Assembly (NCBI GenBank): GCA_035610365.1
Contig: CM069436.1
Location: forward strand, 2,718,937 to 2,782,936
Source: Aquatica leii
Taxonomy: Eukaryota; Arthropoda; Insecta; Coleoptera; Lampyridae
DNA length: 64,000 nt
Direction: 5' to 3'
Both the position numbers and the translations under genes were made by a program. The first letter of the stretch is position 1. Every line of letters starts with the position of its first letter. Positions 58,260 through 64,000 of the stretch are shown in pieces. A model generated the notes under the pieces. That model was given only the letters and a program-made list of their open reading frames with translations. It was not told the DNA's origin and did no database searches.

Positions 58260-59981
58260 ATGGAGACACTGTGTCGACTCACTCATGTATCCTCTGAACA
58301 GCACGTTGAACTACGAGACAGTCGAAAATCTCGTGACCTTCATGACCATAGACAGATTCTTTCGTGGTTTGAGGAACAGTCTCCCTTTGATGAAACAGTA
58401 CAAGACAAACTGATTTCGTTATCTACAGACATTGTTGCGGATTCGTCAATTAATTGTGACTGTGCCTTCGAGCATGGCCTCGAGGCACAAAACAGAATGA
58501 CGGGACTAGAATTTACAGATGTAAAACTCAAAAGGAAAGATAAAGTTACCCCAATATCGTTTATGAACGGCACGGTAACAGTTCGCGACGAGGTAATTCC
58601 TGTTAATCCCCAGCAACTGTTTCTTAGAATAGCATGTGTTTTAAAATCGCAGTTAGAATTTAAGCAGTATATGCATTATGAACTTGCGCCCTACCCCACT
58701 TCCCTTTTCGATGGATCAAAAATGAGAAAGACACAAAAGTCAGTCCTTGCTGATTTTATCGAAAAGCTTGAGCCGTGTACGGAACGGTGCTATTCTAATG
58801 AAAATGTATACGTTATAGATGTTGGTTATCTTCTGCACAAGGTTATCTGGTCCCATCCATCAACGTATGGTCAAATTTCTACATCGTATGTAGCTTACGT
58901 CCTCACTCATTACGGGCCGTCCTCCATTGTGATGTTTGATGGATACGATGGTCCTCCTTCCATAAAATGTCAAGAACAGTTCCGGAGAGCTGGTACAAAC
59001 TCTCGTGAAGTTGTTTTTGATGAAGCTACCATTCCAGCACAACAGCGTGACTTTTTGGGTAGTGGAAAGAACAAGTCCCGATTAATAAAGGCTTTACGCA
59101 CAAAGTTTCAACATTCGAATATCACTACGTATCAAGCAGCGTCAGATGCTGATACGCCGATTGTCTCCACTGCACTAGAAGTTCAATCCAGTGGGAAAAC
59201 AGTCACTGTAGTTGGAACTGATACTGATATTTTAGTGATGCTTTTGGCCCGGACAACGCCACACTACAATCGTCTTCTCTATTTTCTGAAACCAGCTGCG
59301 GTAGCATCTAAGCAAGACAAGGTGTTCGATATCTGTAAGATACAGGGTACGATTAGCGAAATGAAGCATTGCATGCTGTTCCTGCATGCGATGACAGGTT
59401 GCGATTCAACGTCAGCACTATTTCGCAAGGAGAAGAGATCCGCTTACAAAATTTTGGCTGAAGACAAAAATCTTAGAAAGGAAATATCAATTTTTAATTG
59501 TCTAAATTCTGAACCTTTCATGATTGCGTCTGTATGCGAAAAATTCCTTTTGCGACTATATGGAGAAAAACAATGTAAGATATTAAACGATCTTCGATAT
59601 GTCACATTCCAAAATACCATTACACGACAGAAAGTAACGGCGTCATTTGAGCTAGCCTCATTACCTCCAACTTCGGATGCAGCTCGTCTGCATTCTTTTA
59701 GGGTGTATCTGCAAGTACAAATTTGGCACGGAGAAAATGACACCATTAAGCCAATCAACTGGGGATGGCGTGAGGCTTCAGACATGCTGATTCCTGTGCC
59801 AAGTACTACACCTCCGGCACCCAATGAACTTCTTCATCTGATAACATGTAACTGCAAGACGGATTGCATTCCTGGTTGCGAATGCAGAAAGGCAGGCCTT
59901 GCGTGTTCTCAATTATGTGGTCGTTGTCGTGGAACTGCGTGTAAAAACCACGCACTGGAAGAAGAAGGATCAGAGGACTAA
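58260..59981 (+). CDS. FEN/XPG-like nuclease plus cysteine cluster (C-terminal part of Academ-like transposase)
   Basis: The longest open frame of the window, 573 codons; it is the 3' part of the larger gene, not a separate protein (the frame is open upstream back to a TAA at 58170). Residues 183-385 look like a FEN1/XPG-type PIN nuclease: VYVIDVGYLLHK (Asp187), IVMFDGYDGPPSIK (Asp227), AASDADTPIV (Asp296, Asp298), VVGTDTDILVMLL (Asp321, Asp323) and HAMTGCDSTSALF (Asp382). These spaced acids fit the metal sites of that fold. Residues 497-503 hold INWGWRE. Nine cysteines at 530-561 (C-N-C, G-C-E-C, C-G-R-C) form a CXC-like or Cys8 zinc module. Predicted role: cutting transposon or flap DNA. 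Activity unproven. Confidence 0.8.
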   Translation: METLCRLTHVSSEQHVELRDSRKSRDLHDHRQILSWFEEQSPFDETVQDKLISLSTDIVADSSINCDCAFEHGLEAQNRMTGLEFTDVKLKRKDKVTPISFMNGTVTVRDEVIPVNPQQLFLRIACVLKSQLEFKQYMHYELAPYPTSLFDGSKMRKTQKSVLADFIEKLEPCTERCYSNENVYVIDVGYLLHKVIWSHPSTYGQISTSYVAYVLTHYGPSSIVMFDGYDGPPSIKCQEQFRRAGTNSREVVFDEATIPAQQRDFLGSGKNKSRLIKALRTKFQHSNITTYQAASDADTPIVSTALEVQSSGKTVTVVGTDTDILVMLLARTTPHYNRLLYFLKPAAVASKQDKVFDICKIQGTISEMKHCMLFLHAMTGCDSTSALFRKEKRSAYKILAEDKNLRKEISIFNCLNSEPFMIASVCEKFLLRLYGEKQCKILNDLRYVTFQNTITRQKVTASFELASLPPTSDAARLHSFRVYLQVQIWHGENDTIKPINWGWREASDMLIPVPSTTPPAPNELLHLITCNCKTDCIPGCECRKAGLACSQLCGRCRGTACKNHALEEEGSED

Positions 59982-60029
59982 GAAAGAGAGCAATCGTAGA
60001 AATAATGTAAGGTATAGATATATACAGTA

Positions 60030-60531
60030 AGTGTTAGATCATTTTAATGTTGCCTACTTTAAAGTTTAGTTTCCTTATCGTAACCACAGGATGGAAGGAA
60101 CACAGGTTTACATTTACCTAATATAATACGTCATACCATAACAGCTTTGAGTCATATCTAGTTGATTTTTTTATGTATCATAACCATAATAATGTTAAAT
60201 TAAGGAATAAAAATATCTGTTTTCAGGATCCTGAGTATATCTAGTTTCATTTTTTATCCATGTGATTCTAGGTCTTAATGTTGCGAGAAAACTACTAGTC
60301 CTACGATAAAATAGTATATGACATTTTTTGTAGAGATTTTGAAGATCTTTAATTTATGTTACTTGAAAATTTTCCGTTTGAGCGCTTATAAGCGAGATAA
60401 TTAACAAATAAGCTTTTTTGTTCGCCATTTTGTAATTTGGTATGTTGCAAAGGATCATGTAAACTATATCACTGCCAATTTTCAGCTTTGTACTATTTAC
60501 TTCCAGGTAATAACCTATAATGACTGGGATA
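60030..60531 (-). repeat. Right inverted repeat of the Academ-like element
   Basis: Mirror of the left repeat, lacking about 40 bp near 60430; the gene's stop lies about 50 bp upstream. Confidence 0.88.
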
Positions 60532-60689
60532 TATATCTACATTTATTTTTTCAATTTCTTCAACTGCATTCAATTGTTTACTTAATAAAATACCTCTCTT
60601 ATTTATTTTCATTTTAAAACTTTCTTTGTTTTATTTTAAGTTCTATACCTTGCCTCTTTTACATTATTTACAGCTAGTATAGTAGTATA

Positions 60690-62485
60690 GCTCTAGGTTA
60701 CGTCCCAGAGAATTAGCAAAAAGTAAAAGTAGTTTTCATACCTAAACCAGAAAGAGAATCAAACGCCCAAGCAAAATCTTTTCGTCCAATTAAATAGCTT
60801 GGCGTCTGTTATGCGCAAGACTGTTAAAAAATTAATAAATAATCAACTTAAAAATGAATCACAAAGTGTAGCACTTTTGCATCGACACCAACATGCTTAC
60901 CAAACGGGTAAATCGTGTAAACTTTAAACTTTTTTTAAACAAAGAAATTGCACTGGAAGCTTTCTTTGATATAGAGTAAATATTACACCTCTTTTGACTC
61001 TATTAAAAAGCTGTCAAGAGTCAAAGAGTTTCCCGGTCCAAAGAAGAATGGATCAGTTATGCAGTAGTTCGCTGCTTACAAGCTCGCTGGCCAAAGTAAC
61101 CAAAAAGGTACTTACCGCTAAAGGACGTCTGCAAAGAAAAGTGTTATCGCGTCTATTGCGGAGCTTAATAGTAGACAATATTTTGTGGGAATTTGACCAG
61201 CACAAAATACATGCACAAGGATATGCAAATGATAATCACTATGTTGATATGTGGTAAGTTCAGAGCAGTTGTTTTAAACAACATGTAAACAGTACTAAAA
61301 ATGACGTACGACAGAGGGGCTAACAGTAAACTTTGCCAAGACAATAATAGTAGCCTTTACAAGGAGAAGAAAACTACACAATTTAAAATTGTGGAAAAAA
61401 AAACTTCAAATAAGCAATCAAGTTCAATATTTGAAACTCACTGTAGATACTAAATCAATATATAAAGCTGAATTAGATAAAACAATCAAAGCTATTCGGG
61501 CATTTTGAGCTTGACAAGTAAAACATGACTAAAACAGGAAATAATTTTTTGGGTATACTCTAAAGTAGTTCCGACAGTCACATATAGATATCTCTTTAGT
61601 GAAATAAATCTAAAATAAGAGAATCCATATCAAGACTCAACAAGTTACTGAGACTTCCATGTCTAGGAATCACAGAGACAGAGTCAACAACGCCTACTAC
61701 AGCAATGAAAACTTTGCTACACTATCCACCTCTACAGTTAGTGCTAGAATCAAAATCTTTGGCAGCAGTGTACCGGTTAAAATCTAATGGATGGAGGAAC
61801 ACTCGTGCTAGAGTACTATCCATACCGAGATTTGACATCAGATAAATAAAAACTGCATGCAAAGCATGAAATCAGACAATTATCCAGTTCTACAAACCTT
61901 ATCGGATAGTTAAAAGTAGGTAGACAAAACTGCACAAGATTCTGAAACGGGAATCGCTGGCAGTAGATCAGAAAGCAACTTTAACGTAAAACTGTGCTAC
62001 CTAACAACCGTATTCCAAGCAAAAATATATGCAATATCTGCTGTGTTCAATAAATAATATAAAATCCTATTAAAATAGTGCGACCCAATACGTTAAACTC
62101 AGTAACAGTACGCTCTAGAGCAGTTAGAGATTGTGTAAGCTGAGTACAACAGAGTTACTCAGCAATGAACAAAAAGACATCAAAGAGACGAAGGAAACAA
62201 AAAAAACAGACCTATTAGTAAAACAGAAGCTGAGATACGTTCAATAGAGCCTAAGCCAAGTCTAGCATATAAGACCATCAGGGAGAAGAGAAGAACTTAT
62301 TAAAGCAAAAACATACCTCAAACTGATTGGCAACTTCTAGACTAAAACTATCAAAAATGTTTATCACGAGACCATACAAAAAAAGAGTTAAAGAACTAAT
62401 TAAATTAAGTAAAAACTAACTAAAATGGACTGTCGAACTTTCTACAAAACGCTGTCTATTTATAAAGCATTTCACTAATATAAAA
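60690..62485 (+). pseudogene. Jockey-like non-LTR retrotransposon, shredded
   Basis: The trace in several frames: VVFIPKPERE and AKSFRPIK-LGV (60730-60810), HRHQHAYQTGKSCK (60880-60922), VDNILWEFDQHKIHAQGYAN, LNKLLRLPCLGIT (61642-61680) then TPTTAMKTLLHYPPLQLVLE and KSLAAVYRLKSNGW, and a terminal SKN-LKWTVELSTKRCLFIK. This is the RT through RNase H-like end of jockey/CR1-type elements. The catalytic box, normally YADD, reads YAND (61212-61226), so it is inactive even without the many stops. The 5' half is missing; it starts about 160 bp after the Academ-like element. Confidence 0.75.
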
Positions 62486-62488
62486 AAC

Positions 62489-63106
62489 TGGCGTGGTCAC
62501 CACACGACTTTCTTATAAGGAATGACGAAGGAATATCTACATATTTTTTACGGTTATGTTGTCATAAAACCATTATAAAGTGATATGTACACGTTTGTAT
62601 TGATTTTCTAGCATATTTGTCCGCCTCGATATTACTTACCCCTTTAGTAAATCAGTAAAAAAAAACAGGCAGAATTCGAAACTATATTATATTTGTGAAT
62701 TCATTTTAAATTGCAAATTAAATATCTGATAAATTGTTAATGTTAGAAATTTTTTCATCTCCATAAAAAACTGTAAAAATAATTCGAATAATTTATATAC
62801 GTACAAAATTATATAAGAAAAACTGTTAAAAATGGCGGATACACCCACTTTCGGTTTCTTTATCAGACCCATCTTTTGATAAAACCGAGAGAATATGAAA
62901 AGCCAGCTCCATACCAAATTTCAAGTTATTAGGATTTTTGGTTCGAGAGTTATCGTGGGTACATCGTTACACACGGACACCCAAAATTTTTTTGTCAAAA
63001 ATAATTTTTTCTGGTTCAGGAGACCTTGAAACGTGAAATTACGCAAAAAAATTTTTTTGAAAAAAAATTGCGATCGGTATACTTTCCTTATAGGAAAGTA
63101 AAAATG
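62489..63106. repeat. Dispersed repeat R1, copy 2
   Basis: Same family as 15841-16433, with an extra stretch in its first third and a cleaner 3' end, ACTTTCCTTATAGGAAAGT, a near-perfect palindrome. It adjoins the jockey-like relic directly. Confidence 0.7.
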
Positions 63107-64000
63107 AAAGACAATCCTGAATGTAAGAGGTGTTAGAGAAAGACGAAATACCTCTTTACATACTAAGTGTTCGTCCAAAAATTAATAGCAAACAAACATT
63201 AATATAACCCTGAAATTCATTGAGGAAGTAGAACTTGTGAGTTGCAACTTTATGAAACACAACAAGCTTACAGTTTAAGTGCGAGGGTTATTAAGAAACG
63301 AACCCAAAAGAATAAAAATAATTTTTTCCATTTTTCAGTCTTCATTTTAATCTTTTTTAAATAAAATCAGTCTCTTTATTTTTCCTCTATTTTTTTCAAA
63401 ATTTCTTAATTTTTTATTTTGAATTGAATTGAATTTATTTAATACTTCAATTTGCTCTCTAGTTTTTGTATCAAAATCCCAAATTATGTTTAATTTTTTA
63501 TTTTTAGTCAATAAAAATATTAAAAATCCACAAGGGAGAAATTTCAATGTAAAAAACAGGGTATAATATTTCTTATTTTTTTTGTAATTTTGTTAAATTC
63601 ACGTTTGTAAGTAAAGTATGTTTATTGCAATAAAAAAATAGCAACAAAGCAAAAAAAAACAAATATTTAATTGTTACCTAAATAACATTAAAATTATTAT
63701 AGTTAAGCGCTAACTGAATATCATTATAATATAAAAAAACCAAAATGTTTTAAAGAACTTTGTTCAAATCTTAACAGACAAAATTAAAATTACATTGCAA
63801 TTACAAACCGTGTAAGACCTGTCTTGTAATAGATCAGGTTAAACCTCGTTTACACAGCTATAAGTTCCGTTTTTTTTCTGCATGAGTGTATATGTTAAAA
63901 AATTGACAAATAACGTCGTTATGCATTGAAGCACATAAATTTAAAAAAATTCAAATACAGAAAGTAAAGAATAAAAATGCAAACTAATAATTAAAAAATA
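63107..64000. other. Unassigned AT-rich DNA
   Basis: Only short Lys/Phe/Asn-rich frames (such as 63347-63547). No repeat or gene recognised. Confidence 0.5.

Larger units (their letters stand above)
54784..60531 (+). mobile_element. Academ-like DNA transposon
   Basis: Long inverted repeats (left about 54784-55332, right about 60030-60531) frame one plus-strand gene of about 1,370 codons. Outer ends read TAGCCCAGTCATTATAG and, reversed, TATCCCAGTCATTATAG; a possible 3-bp TAT duplication flanks them. The left repeat has about 40 bp extra (around 54890-54935). The gene ends in a FEN/XPG-like nuclease and a nine-Cys cluster. Academ elements, as I recall from Repbase descriptions, combine an XPG nuclease, a Cys8 zinc finger and 3-4 bp duplications. 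Family name is from memory; structure is seen. Confidence 0.7.

Overview
The window is insect-like (at least arthropod) nuclear DNA: AT-rich, with no operons or ribosome-binding-site-led genes, packed with degraded transposable elements of families typical of arthropod genomes. The order of insect cannot be read from it. Every function is assigned from protein motifs and from repeat structure read by eye; no search was run. I find no complete host gene, tRNA, rRNA or CRISPR array. The best host candidates are two small exon-like segments at 48.6 and 49.8 kb.

Layout. 0.85-5.8 kb: a 5'-truncated Ty3/gypsy element on the minus strand, with a 1.33 kb terminal repeat at 850-2179. 5.8-6.6 kb: shredded remains of a multicopy arthropod protein family. 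7.8-12.7 kb: a Tc1-like transposon (TA target duplication) into which two others have jumped: an apparently intact DD41D mariner-type element (8011-9902, open 350-codon transposase) and a non-autonomous hAT-like element (11011-12099, 8-bp target duplication). 13.3-15.6 kb: a piggyBac-like element between TTAA sites. 16.6-20.6 kb: a ZMYM1-like hAT element, cut off by a Ty1/copia element (20593-25029). 25-30 kb: AT-rich DNA with hairpin repeats and a Penelope-like fragment. 30.7-33.6 kb: two direct 1.3-1.4 kb LTR-like units only 249 bp apart, of the same family as the gypsy LTR at 850-2179. 34.5-39.5 kb: two related Penelope-like GIY-YIG fragments around a second gypsy relic whose RT core is deleted. 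40.2-44.9 kb: a second copia element, complete with both LTRs and a 5-bp target duplication. 45.7-47.8 kb: two Penelope-like copies head to head, making a large inverted repeat, with a possible retained intron. 47.8-54.8 kb: mostly unassigned DNA. 54.8-60.5 kb: a 5.7 kb Academ-like DNA transposon with about 500-bp inverted ends and a FEN/XPG-like nuclease plus a cysteine cluster. 60.7-62.5 kb: a shredded jockey-like non-LTR retrotransposon, followed by a second copy of a repeat also seen at 15.8 kb.

The genes do not form one pathway; the window is a record of successive insertions. The least ordinary items are the Academ-like element, the layered 7.8-12.7 kb nest, the LTR family with a conserved exon-like peptide, and the Penelope palindrome with a TACTAAC-type intron.
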